The notes: generated by a model not told the origin, from the sequence alone. Shown: positions 11,501 to 22,090, numbered from the stretch's first letter. The stretch: DNA of 64,000 bases from Tretioscincus oriximinensis (GCA_022410635.1 JAJVDF010000045.1:3125678-3189677); one strand, 5' to 3'. A program made the numbers and translations.

Positions 11501-13900
11501 CTGAATTTGAGGCCCTCCTTGGCCATGTAAAAACATTGAATAACATTGGGCCACTCTCTCCTTGTCAGCAAAATCTATCTTGCAGGGCTATGTGAAGGTA
11601 AAATAAAGAAGAGAATTATTGAGTGGAATTTTAAAAGACCAGCAGCATATAAATTAAAAAAAAAAAGTTAACTGAGTTCAGTGTTCTTGTACTGAGGAAA
11701 TCCTAGAGCTCAGTAGTAAAGCATTTTCCCCAGGCTTAACATTCAACTTTTTGCCTCTCCGCTTATTAGTTACTTGGATTTGAAAAATCAGTCTCCAAGC
11801 TGGGGAGACAGAGTCATGTAAACCTGAAACTAGAATAGCTATGCTTCTCAAAAAAGAATTGATACGTAAGGTACTATAGTCAACATATCCTATATTATAA
11901 AATGCAAACTGAGTTGGACAAACCATGGATGTCATTTGTGTACGGTCCCTGGCTCAGCTGGAGGGCAATAGCAGCTTTGCCTGATCCCAAACAGAAGATC
12001 GAATCTCCACTTGAATCTGATAGGGCTCTGGCAGATGAAACCCATGCTGCTGCTACCAGTGATGTTATGTAAAGAATAAGGGGGGGGGGTATAAGATACT
12101 ATGCCGAGAAAAATACCAACAGCGCTCAATAGTGCAAAAAACACTCATTAAATGTCACTCTATTACAATAACTATTTGCATATAGACAAAGTAGTTTACA
12201 TACTATATTTAACAAGCAAAGAAAATAAACGTAGGGCTATCCTGTTCCCGGATATTTCTGGGATTTTGGCCCATGGCTTCTTCTGGCCCCAAAATAACAA
12301 AAATAAATCTAATTACCAAACCTGCTTATACACTACAAAATGCATAAAATAAGTCTCAAAAAAGTGATGGCAGCAGTGAGAGCAATTGCGCCAGCCATGT
12401 CGTCCACACCACCAGTGGGTTGGGTTCCCAGCAGGGGCTAGTAGGTGTGTGCCAGGAAAAATCTGTCCCTTCCCTCCCACCTGCTCTTTGCAGTGAGCCT
12501 GGCGGACTAGGCCCAAGCTGGGACTTAGATTTTTTGGAACACTTGAGAAAAATCAAGCTTCCCACCAGAGTCCTAGCTATTTGAAAAATCAATGCCAAAG
12601 ATCTTGTAGAGTTTCTGGTAGACAGAGTACATAATATTGAAACAAAGCATCTGTCTTTCAGTAAGGCACCTTTGTTTATAAATTTGAAGATAAAATATCA
12701 AATCAAGCAACTTTGTGACAATTATCATGCATTTTTGTTGCTATGATACAATTTGCTATTGCTGTTGCTAGAGAGTCATAAGATTAAACCTTGAATCTTC
12801 TACATGCAAAGAATCTGCTCTTCAGTACAGTGAATTTGTTTGAAGCACTTCGCTTTGTGTGTTGATAATTTTGGAAAGGAAAACATTATGTTCAGTACGA
12901 TACAAAATAATATTTTAAATAATGGGTATTACTCTTAAAAAGGTAGAACGCTGTGTATATTTCATTCAAGATAGAACATAGAAACATACAAATGAGAAAT
13001 TTACCACAGCAATTTACATCATCCACTCAGGCTGTGCAGCAGATGGAAAAGAAGAAGTTAGAACAAGGCCATCCTGCCTCAGGACCAGATGGAGAACTGA
13101 AATTCCAGCCACGTATGTAACTTCATATTTCTCACTCAAATGTCCTCTCCACATATACCCACTTCCTTCTGTAATATATACCACAAAGCAACATCCACTT
13201 GAAACGGTTCCAAACAGTCCAGTAGATCATGTGAGTTTGATCTCTTGAAATCAGGATTTTTTTGAATTGGAATAGTGAGGTCACAATGATACTCCAAATG
13301 AAACTTTTAATTTGTCGAAATTGCAGTTTAGTCTGCCATGGATCAAAACATATGTTTTAGTTTATTCACAGAGGAGGTAAAATCACTAAGGCAACAGTAA
13401 TACAGGGACAGTAAAACCTTCCTCCCTATGTCCCTGATTTGACAGATGCTTAAAATGGCGACGGCATCTCATAATGAACACCAATGTTTTGCCGCACAAT
13501 GACAAACCCATGGCAAGGTGCAAACATGCTGGAGCCACCGCCCCTCATGACAGGGCGATCCTGGCACCCACAGCAAGGCACAGATGTGCTGCCTCAAGAT
13601 AAGAGTGGAGGGTGGCGAGAAGGGAGGCAAGACAGTAGGGGTAAGTTAGAGAGCGCATTCTATAATACCTCGGAGTGGGCTCTCAACTAGTACAGCTGAT
13701 AAAAGTCAAAGTCCTCTGACTTCATGGCAAAATTGTTAAATACATTCAATCTGTGTATTTTTGTTTATGTTACAGCTGGAGCCCACCCAGTTGGAGATTC
13801 TCAGAACCATCCAGCAGGAGAAAGTCATGCTGTACCACCAGAAAACATCCCAGTACAAGAAGCAGTTGCAACACCTGGCCAGGCCCAGTCTCACCTTTAG
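2495..13900 (+). CDS. NUCB2: Nucleobindin-2 (nesfatin-1 precursor), 3' nine coding exons
   Basis: Exons 2495-2598, 5660-5845, 6212-6302, 7583-7641, 8160-8252, 9776-9865, 10799-10969, 13031-13112 and 13776-13900 join in frame (1001 nt, 332 residues plus stop). All introns are GT-AG. The product is a Ca2+-binding protein of the secretory pathway/Golgi; its N-terminal 82-residue nesfatin-1 peptide is a satiety factor, but that part is upstream of the window. Visible in order: the [10 protein letters not shown] segment; a charged helical region ([14 protein letters not shown]); the acidic [22 protein letters not shown] stretch (split here as [18 protein letters not shown]); EF-hand 1 ([12 protein letters not shown]); EF-hand 2 ([12 protein letters not shown], with Arg at the usual Gly position); then a Gln/Glu/Lys leucine-zipper-like coiled coil. 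The C-terminus runs about 40 residues past the point where human NUCB2 ends (FEPHI, from memory) and is Pro/Ala-rich. NUCB1 is less likely because the sequence and neighbours match NUCB2. Confidence 0.96.
3477..3885. mobile_element. MITE-like element, family B (TAGGCTGAC ends)
   Basis: Begins TAGGCTGACCAGATG and ends GTCAGTCTA, so its ends are inverted. The interior has repeats of attctcacac and an AT-rich segment (gaatatgcaaattagcatga). A second copy with the same interior is at 49135-49670. The left end is shared with the shorter hairpin family at 4548-4749. Confidence 0.7.
4265..4452. mobile_element. Hairpin MITE, family A copy 1
   Basis: Near-palindrome. The left arm ttgaccagatgaacccttttg is mirrored on the right by aaggggtcatctngttagcc. 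The arms include ggggtgcctc / gaggcaccc and are joined by an A/T-rich loop. Diverged relative to the copy 100 bases downstream. Confidence 0.7.
4548..4749. mobile_element. Hairpin MITE, family A copy 2 (best preserved)
   Basis: Ends TAGGCTGACCAGATGACCCC and GGGGTCATCTGGTCAGCCTA are exact inverted repeats. The arms continue inward through accaggttttggggtgcct / aggcaccccaaaaccagg to an A/T-rich loop around 4630-4670. The whole unit is one long hairpin of about 200 bp, flanked by TA, which suggests a TA target site. Confidence 0.82.
5660..5845 (+). CDS. NUCB2: NUCB2 exon 2 in window
   Basis: Acceptor ag 5658-5659, donor gt 5846; 62 complete codons. Encodes [18 protein letters not shown], then the basic/acidic helix with [10 protein letters not shown] and [16 protein letters not shown]. 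Confidence 0.95.
5846..6211. other. Short NUCB2 intron
   Basis: AT-rich GT-AG intron with no feature recognised. Confidence 0.7.
6212..6302 (+). CDS. NUCB2: NUCB2 exon 3 in window
   Basis: Acceptor ag 6210-6211, donor gt 6303. Encodes [20 protein letters not shown] and then [10 protein letters not shown] plus the first base of the EF-hand 1 Asp codon. Confidence 0.95.
6571..6665 (-). mobile_element. CR1-like LINE 3' tail fragment
   Basis: Reverse complement of the tail seen at 52440-52520 and 63690-63780 (tggcctgatccag ... cttatgttcttatg). On the plus strand it reads agaacataagaaatgctgctgg ... ctagtccaatatcttgtctc. Antisense to NUCB2. Confidence 0.65.
6666..7582. other. NUCB2 intron
   Basis: No gene or clear repeat seen beyond the LINE tail at its start. 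Confidence 0.55.
7583..7641 (+). CDS. NUCB2: NUCB2 exon 4 in window, EF-hand 1 loop
   Basis: Acceptor ag 7581-7582, donor gt 7642. Encodes (D)[19 protein letters not shown], a canonical EF-hand loop with Asp, Asn, Asp, Gly and the closing Glu in place. Confidence 0.95.
7642..8159. other. NUCB2 intron
   Basis: No feature recognised. Confidence 0.6.
8160..8252 (+). CDS. NUCB2: NUCB2 exon 5 in window
   Basis: Acceptor ag 8158-8159, donor gt 8253; 31 complete codons. Encodes the acidic linker between the EF-hands, [20 protein letters not shown], followed by [11 protein letters not shown]. Confidence 0.95.
8290..8600 (+). mobile_element. L2-like LINE 3' end (degraded)
   Basis: Reads like the ORF2 end and tail of L2-type LINEs: ccctggaacagccttccaca, then attcagaaaggccttgcaaac, ending cactataaataaatg. 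The frame is heavily broken. Identification rests on pattern memory only. Confidence 0.45.
8601..9775. other. NUCB2 intron
   Basis: No gene or confident repeat identified. Confidence 0.5.
9776..9865 (+). CDS. NUCB2: NUCB2 exon 6 in window, EF-hand 2
   Basis: Acceptor ag 9774-9775, donor gt 9866; 30 complete codons. Encodes [20 protein letters not shown] and then [10 protein letters not shown]. The loop has Arg where most EF-hands have Gly; human NUCB2 has the same substitution. Confidence 0.95.
9866..10798. other. NUCB2 intron
   Basis: No feature recognised. Confidence 0.55.
10799..10969 (+). CDS. NUCB2: NUCB2 exon 7 in window, coiled coil
   Basis: Acceptor ag 10797-10798, donor gt 10970; 57 codons. 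Encodes [20 protein letters not shown] followed by a Gln/Glu/Lys-rich heptad region ([20 protein letters not shown]) that corresponds to the nucleobindin leucine zipper. Confidence 0.95.
10970..13030. other. NUCB2 intron
   Basis: About 2 kb. I identified no repeat family with confidence. Confidence 0.45.
13031..13112 (+). CDS. NUCB2: NUCB2 exon 8 in window
   Basis: Acceptor ag 13029-13030, donor gt 13113. Encodes [20 protein letters not shown] then GELKFQP, matching the PAGELKFEP region of human NUCB2, plus one base of the next codon. Confidence 0.92.
13113..13775. other. Last NUCB2 intron
   Basis: No feature recognised. Confidence 0.5.
13776..13900 (+). CDS. NUCB2: NUCB2 last coding exon, extended C-terminus
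   Basis: Acceptor ag 13774-13775; stop TAG 13898-13900. Encodes a Pro/Ala/Gln-rich tail that includes [20 protein letters not shown] and ends QAQSHL. The frame from exon 8 is kept (one base plus two). The human protein ends almost at the exon 8 boundary, so this tail is an extension relative to human. Confidence 0.85.
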
Positions 13901-15360
13901 TCCCCAAATTTTGGGAGGAATGACTATACTGGGGTGATTTAGAGACTAAATTGGGAAATCAGTGGGATTCAAACAAAATCCTAATTCAGTGTGAAGACTT
14001 TCAGAGGTACAAATGATGTAATACAGATTTATAAAGCTGTGGACCATGATAGTGAAATAACTCTGTAAAACAATCTCCAATTTTGTCATTCGAGAAGCAT
14101 GATACCAAGGAGCAAGGAAAATGATATTTGACTTCAGCATGATTTGGCTGTAATTGTGCCTTGGAAAAACGTCCCTCAAATTCATATTCAAATTAAAAAT
14201 GTTTGTACAACTGCCAGAAGTCTCATGATTGAGGGTGAAGTTAAAATGAACAACATCGTCTCTTTTGTGGATAGAATTTAATGATTTTGAACAGCTCAGC
14301 TGATGGTGAGTATGAAGATGTTCCAGACAGGTCTCCTGGCAATATTTTTCTTTATGTGCCAAAATCAGAGCAAGAATTTGATGACTGTGCATTAAATACA
14401 TTTTTAAAAAAATACTCTCTTATTCCCTGGAGACCAAATGGAAAAATAGCAACCTGCGATGTGTTTTCAATAAATTCTGCATCTTAAACAAACAGGGAAA
14501 CGATTGGTAATTGCAGCAGAGAATAATTGGAAGCACCATATATATTTTTTGCTTGCAGTGCCTAAAAATGCTAGTTTTTCAATAGAACAATATAGAACAA
14601 TAACTCTTCTTTATTGTTGCACACTGAGTATTGTGTGTTAACCAGGCATGTCTCCTGCAAGTCAGGTATGAAGGGGATATTTTTGTGTCTCATAAAATAC
14701 TGGTTGCATTTATCCTTTTGTGAGCAATGAAAGTGAGCTAGTGGTTTGTAGCCTTTCTTTTTTCTTATTATTTTTCCATGAGCAAAACAGTTTGGCTCCT
14801 GTTGTAAAAGGTCCCTTTCAAAATCATCACTGCATTTCACACAAACGCAGTCTAAGCATATTAATTTTACACTCTTGGGTATAACTGAACAAAAGTGAAA
14901 AGGATTTCTGGATCCACCAGGCTTATCTAGAACAATTTAAGGTTTGCTATCCACAAGAATTTTGGTGGCTACGAGCAACATTGTTTTAATGGTCCTCAAA
15001 GTATCTGCTAGTTTAATTGGATGTTCTTAGTTATGTGTACAGATGAGATCCAATTTATTTTTCATGTGTCACTATTGTACGCTTTAAAAAAAAAGTTCAT
15101 CCTTGGAATTTGATTCAGTGACCTGTTGGACCAAATAGAAGGACCTGATGGTTGAAGAGGGAAGCATTTAAAACAATACCTAGGAACTTTTTTTAATTTG
15201 GAAAAAAAATTCTAATGTTTGTTCAATAGTAGAAGAAAAGGAAATGGCTACTGAAATATTAAGAACCCCAAACTGTTTCACTATTGAAATATTGTAACCA
15301 CTTTTGTTCCTTGGAAATTAGGATTTCTCCGTAATAAAATTTATACAGGGCATCAAGAGA
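13901..15360 (+). other. NUCB2: NUCB2 3' UTR with candidate poly(A) signals
   Basis: Sequence directly after the stop codon, not obviously repetitive. AATAAA hexamers lie at 14469-14474 and 15333-15338, which would give 3' UTRs of about 0.6 and 1.45 kb. Short open frames here are not supported as genes. Confidence 0.55.
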
Positions 15361-16037
15361 CTATGAGTGTTGTGTGAGGTAGGGATTATATTTCCAGAAG
15401 TAGTTAATTCACTAGTAGAGTATGTGTATTACATGCAAAGAAGTTCAGAGTCTCCATTATCTGTGGAAGGTCTTCCCTTTACAAAGTATAGGGGGGAAAG
15501 ATGTGTCCTTGTCTTACAAATGGATGTTTTCACCTTTTGATTGAATTAATGACTCCTTTGACAGTAAAGAGTCTAGATAAAAACCCTATCTTTTTGTGTT
15601 TCACTTTCCAGATTGTATGTTAAAGGTGAATTATTTCCCTACTTGCTTATCACTTAGTCACATGAAATGTTGAAAGAGTATCTGTGGTTTGTTATTTATC
15701 CCTGATGCTTATTGATCTATTAGCGTGTGATTACTGCCATGTTCAGAATTCTTCACTAAAAACATAGAGTGGAACCTCCATAGCACCATTTCAAATTGCA
15801 TTTTCACTTGTTTCCCTACTGTGGGGCATGAGACTGGGGCATGCCTTTTTATCTTTGTTATTTTTCCGCATTTGAAGATGCCCATTTATCATGGCTAGTC
15901 AATTGGGGGAAGGTAAGTAGGAATAAGCTTTAGTTAGGCCACCTTTTCTAGGCCCCTCTCCATGTGGAGCAAGCAGTGCTATCCCTTGAGAGGGCTGCTT
16001 GGTCATCCAGGGTGCTGCTGGACATCAGATGTTGCAA
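15361..16037. other. Intergenic, no feature recognised
   Basis: Downstream of NUCB2. I see no exon or clear repeat. Confidence 0.5.
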
Positions 16038-16860
16038 TATCTTTGACCAGTGTGGTTCAACCTTTTTGGATCCGAGGGCTGATCCAATATCATTGCAGGA
16101 GTGTGAGGGCCAGAGTGACATAACGTCCTGTCCCGCGCCGAAAGTAACATCACTTCCAGAGTAGGACAGGAAGTGATGTCACTTCCTGCCCTGCCCTGGA
16201 AGTGATATTATTTCTGGGGCAGGGCAGGACGTGATTAACTCTGGCCCTCACACTCCTGATGTCACTTCCTGCCTTGCCAAAGAAGTCATGTTACTTTCGG
16301 GGTGAGACAGGAAGTGATGTCACTCTGNCCCTCACACTCCGGCAGGTGTGACGGAAGAAAGGAACAAGCGGCTGTGGATGCAGTCCCCTTCCCCGGCTCC
16401 TTTCATCTGTCACACTAGCGGGTGTGACAGACAAAAGGACCAAGCGGCTGCAAGCATCAGCGTAGAAGCAGCAACCTAGGCACTTCGATGCCAACCAGTG
16501 CCAGCCACTGAGTTCTCTGCAGGGGGTTCCCTAACGGTGCGCGTACTGTTAATTTGGTGATTCCAACCTTCAGTACTGATTCCTGTTCCACATGGGAGTT
16601 GCCATGTTAGAGGAGCTCCGCCCTCTGTTAGCACCACGTTGGGGGAACAGAGGGCAGAGTTCCCCTAACATGGCGACTCCCATGCAGAACAGGAGCCAGT
16701 ACTGAAGGTGGGAATTGCCAAGTTAACAGTATGTGCGCCATCAGGCAACCCCTTGCAGAGTACTCAGTGTCCGTCTGGCCCCTTTGCGGACCACAAAAAT
16801 GGTTTGGTGGGCCTCATGCAGCCCGTGGGCCGTGAGTTGTCTTAGACCATCTGCATGCAG
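16038..16860. mobile_element. hAT-like non-autonomous element with internal palindromes
   Basis: The left end (gtggttcaacctttttggatccgagggc) and right end (gcagcccgtgggccgtgagttg) resemble hAT/Charlie-like elements known from vertebrates. Inside are tandem, partly inverted copies of a unit with gacaggaagtgatgtcactt (about 16140-16330). A separate inverted repeat is at 16570-16722. Confidence 0.5.
16570..16722. repeat. Inverted repeat inside the hAT-like element
   Basis: The left arm cttcagtactgattcctgtt ... catgggagttgccatgttag is mirrored by ctaacatggcgactcccatg ... aacaggagccagtactgaag. Arms are about 60 bases around a short centre that contains ccctctgtt / aacagaggg. Confidence 0.75.
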
Positions 16861-16929
16861 GAGGCTTCCAGGGCATCTTCCACCTATCATTTTGCCCCTT
16901 TCCTATTTCTACAGGACTTGGTGCAAACA

Positions 16930-17215
16930 GTGGAGATTTTAGATAAAGTGCAGTGAGGATATATGGGGTGGCATTCTATGTGGTAGATCCTAGGTTGTGG
17001 AATAGTCTCCCTTCTGAAGTGCATCAGAAACACATTGTATATGTTTAGATGTCTGGTGAATACACACCTCTTCACTCTGGCCTGTGGCAAAGAGAATAAC
17101 ATCCTTAGCCTGGTATCATTGTTTTTAGTCATTCTTTTTTTTATATTTATTTTATGGTGACTTACCCTGAGACCCCTGGATCCAAGATGGAATTTAAAGT
17201 AAAATAAAAATGCCT
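16930..17215 (+). mobile_element. L2-like LINE 3' end
   Basis: Encodes VVDPRLWNSLPSEVHQKH and, after a frame change, FRCLVNTHLFTL. This matches the conserved WNSLP.EV ... F...LKTHLF ending of L2/CR1-clade ORF2. It is followed by a tail with ccctgagacccctgg and ending taaaataaaaatg. Confidence 0.6.
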
Positions 17216-18299
17216 TGGAGTTCCCATTCTAGAATCACTCAAGCCCTGCATAAGGTACTCCCTCTGACATAACCAATGCTTTGCTTTCTCAAAAACAAAA
17301 CAAGACAGATACCCAACTAGGGTTACTAACTCTTCCTCTCACACAGGCTCCTGGTTGAACACGGACCTCCCCTATGACTTTACTGCAGATATAACTTCTC
17401 TCTTTGACATTTTAAACAATTGGCATGATTAATACATTTGGCCACATGACACTCCTGACTCTAGATCGTTTATGTTTACATTGACTTGTTACAGCTCTCT
17501 ATCATAAGAAATGCCCATTTACTCCTCCCTTCCATTTAATTAGTTGTCGCTGCACAGGCTAACCTATTTAATTCCATAATGAGCTTACTAAGAATTCTTT
17601 AGTGAGGGATTTTGTCATAATCTTAGAAGTCCAAATGGATGTCTGCTATATCACATTTGTCAAGCTGCTTGGTTATGCTCAACAACTTTGCTNGCAAGGT
17701 TGTCCTGACAACGTTAAGCAAGGTTTTCACCACTATAGATGGGTTGCTCCCAGCCAACTTCCTGTACACAGCAAAAATGTTTCCTATGGGCAGGACTGAG
17801 CAGATTGGCTAAAGAGGCTGGAACTGGAAGCTGTAGTCCACAGGGCAGGGCCCTCTTCAGGCTGAGCATAAGAGGCTACCTACTGTTACAGACCCCACCG
17901 AGACTACAACAATAGCTCTATTTTTTCACATTTGGGCTGTATATAAATAAAAGGGACACAGGATTCTAGAGGTAGTGACCAATCATAGATCTAGAATCTT
18001 GAGCAGCTGGTGTTGCTGGCTCAAAGGCTGGGCTGAATAGCAAAAGCCCAACAANCATGGCCACTGCGTGTGCAAATGAGTGGCACCCACAAAGCCCACT
18101 CAGAAAAAATAAAAGTCAACCCACTCACCCCACATACAGACAATAAACAAAAATCCAAGTGCACACAAGCGCAAACAAACATTACATTATTCTTAACACA
18201 CAAATGGTGATGGTAGATAANCCACCATGCAGTGGCAGGAGCACCATTTTTCAGGCGCTTTTAACAAACCTGAGGCATTTGGTAGCTGTCCAAAATTTC
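17216..18299. other. Intergenic, unassigned
   Basis: No gene seen. Parts look like old transposon sequence (for example 17790-17890), but I could not place them. Confidence 0.4.
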
Positions 18300-19060
18300 A
18301 GCTACTCCAAACAAGAGGACCAAGACTAAACAGAAAGAAAGAGAAAAAGAGGATAAGGAGGTGCCTTGGGGTGGTGTGGGAGGCTAAGAGATGAGAAGGA
18401 AGATAAGATAGAAAGTTGGAAAAAAGAAGAAGAAAGATAATGAGCAGGAGAGAAGAAGCAAAGAAGGGAAAGAGAAAAAAGTGCAGCAGGAAATAAGGAA
18501 GAAGCAAGGAGAGAAGGAGACAAAGAGGAAGGAAGGAAGGAAGGAAGGAAGGAAGGAAGACAAATAAAAGGGAGAGTAGAGAGAAAGAGAAAAGAAGAAC
18601 AGAGTAGGAAAGCTTGAAAGAAAGTGGCTGGCCAAGGGACGGGGGAAGGGAGCTAGAGGCCCGACTTTATCTCTGGGAGCAAGGTTGGGCTTATTCCATT
18701 AATAAGTAATAAAAGGCTTGTGAGAGAGTTCAACATCCTGAGGTATGGTAGAACTTGGAACTTTGGCAGCCTCCAGAGTCCTGGGGTAGAAACTGGCTAA
18801 AAGGCAGAAAACGGAGGGAAATAATAAATGGATAGTTCTTTGGGTGGAAAGATGTGAGGAGTGGAATATCCCAGTACTGGGACCAATATTGGAGGTTGTG
18901 GGTGGGAGAAGAGGAAGGGGGAAAAAAAAGAACAAAGGAAGGAAGGGATAAAAGATGGAAGGGAAGGAAGATAAGGAAGGAAAGAAAAACAAAGAAGGAA
19001 CAAAACAAAGCAAGTGAAAAGGGAATGGGAGTGGAAGCATGGATGGGAGCAAGATGGTGG
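18300..19060 (+). repeat. Purine-rich (GA/GGAA) repeat region
   Basis: About 750 bases of almost pure purine on the plus strand, including a (GGAA)n run at about 18528-18560. Non-purine islands at 18735-18900 (ggaactttggcagcctccag, ggaatatcccagtactgg) recur in reverse complement at 61200-61560. The unit is therefore a dispersed repeat and not only a microsatellite. Confidence 0.6.
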
Positions 19061-19460
19061 ACATGGGGAGCCAAGAGCAGCAGGGGACCAAAGAGATATA
19101 TAGTCACACCGGTAAAAAAAAGCAGTGGATTAACTGCAGTGTAGAGGTGGAAGCATCCAAGTACCACAGTCAATAATTCACATTAAATGCTAGGTGTGTT
19201 TGGGGGAGGGGGGTTTACTCCCCGCACCAATAAAGGTACAGCCTTTTTAAGTCATTCTGGAGATGTTAGCTTGACCCAACCCTCCTTGCTCCCACGTGGC
19301 AGCAACTGAACTGGCCTGCATCTTCAATCGTTCGATACTTGAGCTGTTTTCATGGGCAGTGTGTGTGTGCGCGCATGCATGTGTGAGAATTTGTGAGGAG
19401 GTATGAGTGGCAGGGGGAGACTAAACTTGGTGACTTTGGGGCCAATCAAATGAATTAAGA

Positions 19461-20260
19461 GCCTGTTGGGGTTATCCATGGGACATATATTAATTGGCAT
19501 TAATATATTTAATATAAAATATACTAGGATTGACCTTTGCTAGCCAAAGTAAGGCCTATAGGGAAATTTTGGAAAAAAATCTCTGGTCAACCCAGCCCAG
19601 GAGTAAACAGGAGAGGCCAAATCCTCTCTTCCTGCCCTAAAGGCATATCTTATTCATGAAACCTTGCCAGACTGAATAGATTGATTGGCACCCATTGTGG
19701 CAAAGGCACTATCTTTGTTTGACCAGGNTGTGCACCTGGGCTGAAACCATCAGCCTGATAGTGGCCTGGAGGTAAACCATTTAGGATCATTAAGACTACT
19801 TCTCCTGTGGGTGAGTCACTGGGTTCCAGTAATTAGACTAATGGCATAGGCAAACAATGGCTTTAGAGGGTCCATCCTGTTTACCAACATCATACCTTAT
19901 TTGGCATTTCCTGACCAGGCTGCACCTCCTTGGGGAGGAGAGATCCACGTCACACAGGTGTCACAACCTGGGTCTGCCCTGACCCACGTGTGCTGTACCT
20001 GCCCCTTTTTTGACATCATAATCTTTGATACACGCCTTCTGATTTGGGTCAATAAAAGATTGAACACGAGGGCATTCTGGAGGACTCCATGACCCNTGGA
20101 CCTCCTAAAACTGCTTCCTGATCCAAGTCGTGTCGCCCGTGTGATTCCTGTTACACGTGTCTACCTACTGCGGACCAAGCTGCCTTCGATCTCCGTTAGG
20201 CATCGAATAATGTGGAAAGCGAACCCCGGTTAAGAGCCCACACCCCACTTAACCACCATT
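19461..20260 (+). mobile_element. LTR-like unit 1 (endogenous retrovirus-type)
   Basis: Starts TGTTGGGG and carries a poly(A) signal AATAAA at 20051-20056. It is followed by ctggagga-ctccatgaccc, a segment shared with the unit at 21036-21900. Similarity extends past the expected U5 (gcggaccaagctgcc), so the unit may be an LTR plus leader. Boundaries are approximate and no target duplication was identified. Confidence 0.5.
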
Positions 20261-20649
20261 GTTCAACTGCTATATCAAGGGCCCCAGGACAACCCACTCT
20301 TTTTACCCAGTTCTCAGCAGTTGGGGTGCCTGAACCCCCTTAGCTGGCAACTTTTATGACTGCAGCGGAAGGGTGTGCTTTGGCAAGACTGGCAAGTTTT
20401 GTCTGTATTGGGATCATTTCCACTGAGGNTTTAGAGTTTGAGGGTCCCTTTTAGTCTGGAGTCTGTGTGTGTGTGNGAGAGAAAAATCTGTGCATGGTAG
20501 TCAGGAAATGACAGAATGGGTTTCTGAGTGAGGGCAGAGAGCTTTTAGGTGTATGTTGTATCTGTGCCAAGTGCTTTTCAGAGGTGTATGTGTCTGAATC
20601 TCTTTGTTATGCAGAATTGTTGCTGTGTGCAATATCTCTTTCTGCCACA

Positions 20650-20809
20650 AGATGGCAAAGAGAGCTCCAAAGCCTGCTAACAAGGCAGCAACTCCCAAAC
20701 AGGCAACCGCTTTGTCTCTGGAAGATCCAACCAAAGGCAAAGGTTCCTCTACCATGGAAAATTGTCTTTGGTGTGTGAAAATTCACTTCAGAGCTATTAA
20801 AATAAAATG
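20650..20809 (+). pseudogene. Short basic open frame between the LTR-like units
   Basis: An ATG at 20652 opens a 52-codon frame beginning MAKRAPKPANKAATPKQ, rich in Lys/Ala/Pro. Its place downstream of an LTR-like unit suggests a remnant of an element-encoded frame, possibly the start of a gag-like gene. No domain is visible and the frame is short, so this is only a suggestion. Confidence 0.2.
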
Positions 20810-20855
20810 AATATGCCATTCAATTCAGCATGGCCAGCAGTGCTGCAGACCCCAT

Positions 20856-20990
20856 AATTAGAAGAAGAATCCCTTTTTTATACCCCACCCTTCTCACCTG
20901 AAGGGACCCAGAGTGGCTTACAAGGTTAATTTTCTGCTGAAAATGGGGAAATGACTATTATGATTTCTAACATTGGAGATCAACCATCTC
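20856..20990 (-). mobile_element. SINE tail fragment (AGAAGAAGAA ... ACCCCAC)
   Basis: Shares agaagaagaat ... tataccccacccttctcacc ... gtggcttacaagg with the tails of the tRNA-derived SINEs at 26613-26919 and 28190-28494, in inverse orientation. Confidence 0.6.
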
Positions 20991-21035
20991 CACTCGCCCC
21001 AGAATCATAGAAGAGATTTCTGTATATTGAGGGCT

Positions 21036-21900
21036 GTTGGAGATTTCCCCCTGGGACACATATTAGATTTAAAATATATTATTAATATATCATTTATAGC
21101 TGGAACTAGCTATCTAAAAGAGGCCTCTGGGTAAGAAATTTTCAAAATTTCCTTGGTCAAGCTGACCTTTCCCTCAANCCTGTATACACTCAGGAACTCT
21201 CTTAATCCCTCTTTCCTCTCCCTGGGGGCACCTGTGAAGGGTAGCCCCTGATTCTTGCACAGTCTAACAATAGACACATTTAAATCCCATTATCAACTGG
21301 GAAGTCAACTGTTTGCCTCTGGCCAAGGCAGGCTTGANTCCCTATGGGAAAATCTCTTGTGCAAACTTGCCCTAAGCTTCACTATTGTACTAAGGAAGCC
21401 ACTCTTTAGCCTTCTTCCCCTTTTCTGTATACCCTAGGTCTCACTTCATTGTTTTATGCCGATCAAGGATCATCAAAGTCTGGACCCTGGGCATGAATCA
21501 TCTTCCTGTCAGGTTTGATTGACAGGGGACCTCAATGATAGCTAAATGTTCCAGTAATCAGGCACACCACACACACATGCTCTCTTCTCCTATTGGCTAC
21601 TGTACCCAGGCTGTGCCCACTTGGGAGGGGGCATAATGTGTCATGTTCTCGTCATCTGCCCACGTTGGGCATCCTCCACCCCTTTTACCCCGTCATCAAA
21701 ATCATACACGCCTTCTGATGGAAATTATCAATAAAAGTGGAGACTTTTCACTGTTCTGGAGGCTTCCATGACCCGTGGACCTCCTACGTCTCCAGTTGCC
21801 CTGAAGTGTCGTCTGTGTGCTGATTATTGTCGTGGCAAGTGATACGGACCCCAGGGCAAGCTACCTCGCGTTACCGTCTCGTCGTCTTTAATGAGCAAGC
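21036..21900 (+). mobile_element. LTR-like unit 2
   Basis: Starts TGTTGGAG, with AATAAA at 21730-21735 and a following ggaggcttccatgacccgtg. Aligns by eye with unit 1 at its start, around the poly(A) signal, and beyond (atacggaccccagggcaagc). Diverged from unit 1, so this is not a recent identical LTR pair. Confidence 0.5.
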
Positions 21901-22090
21901 CGAAACTCATTAGAGGGCAGAAGGGAAGGGGGAAGGAGGAGAAGAAGTGGAAAGGAAAAGCAGCTAAGCACAAGTTGTAATTTGAAATGGATTTCTTCCC
22001 CTTTTGAAATGATTTGCATTTAATAACTTTTTTTTTTAAAAAAAAGATATGTTTTAGTTATGCATGACAATAAGAACCTATAACATACTT

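Noticed and set aside
13946..14840. Open frames of 68-151 codons downstream of the NUCB2 stop
   Set aside because: They lie in the likely 3' UTR and resemble no family.
18298..19173. Ser/Leu/Phe/Pro-rich minus-strand frames and a Lys/Arg/Glu-rich plus-strand frame
   Set aside because: Produced by the purine-rich repeat; no coding evidence.
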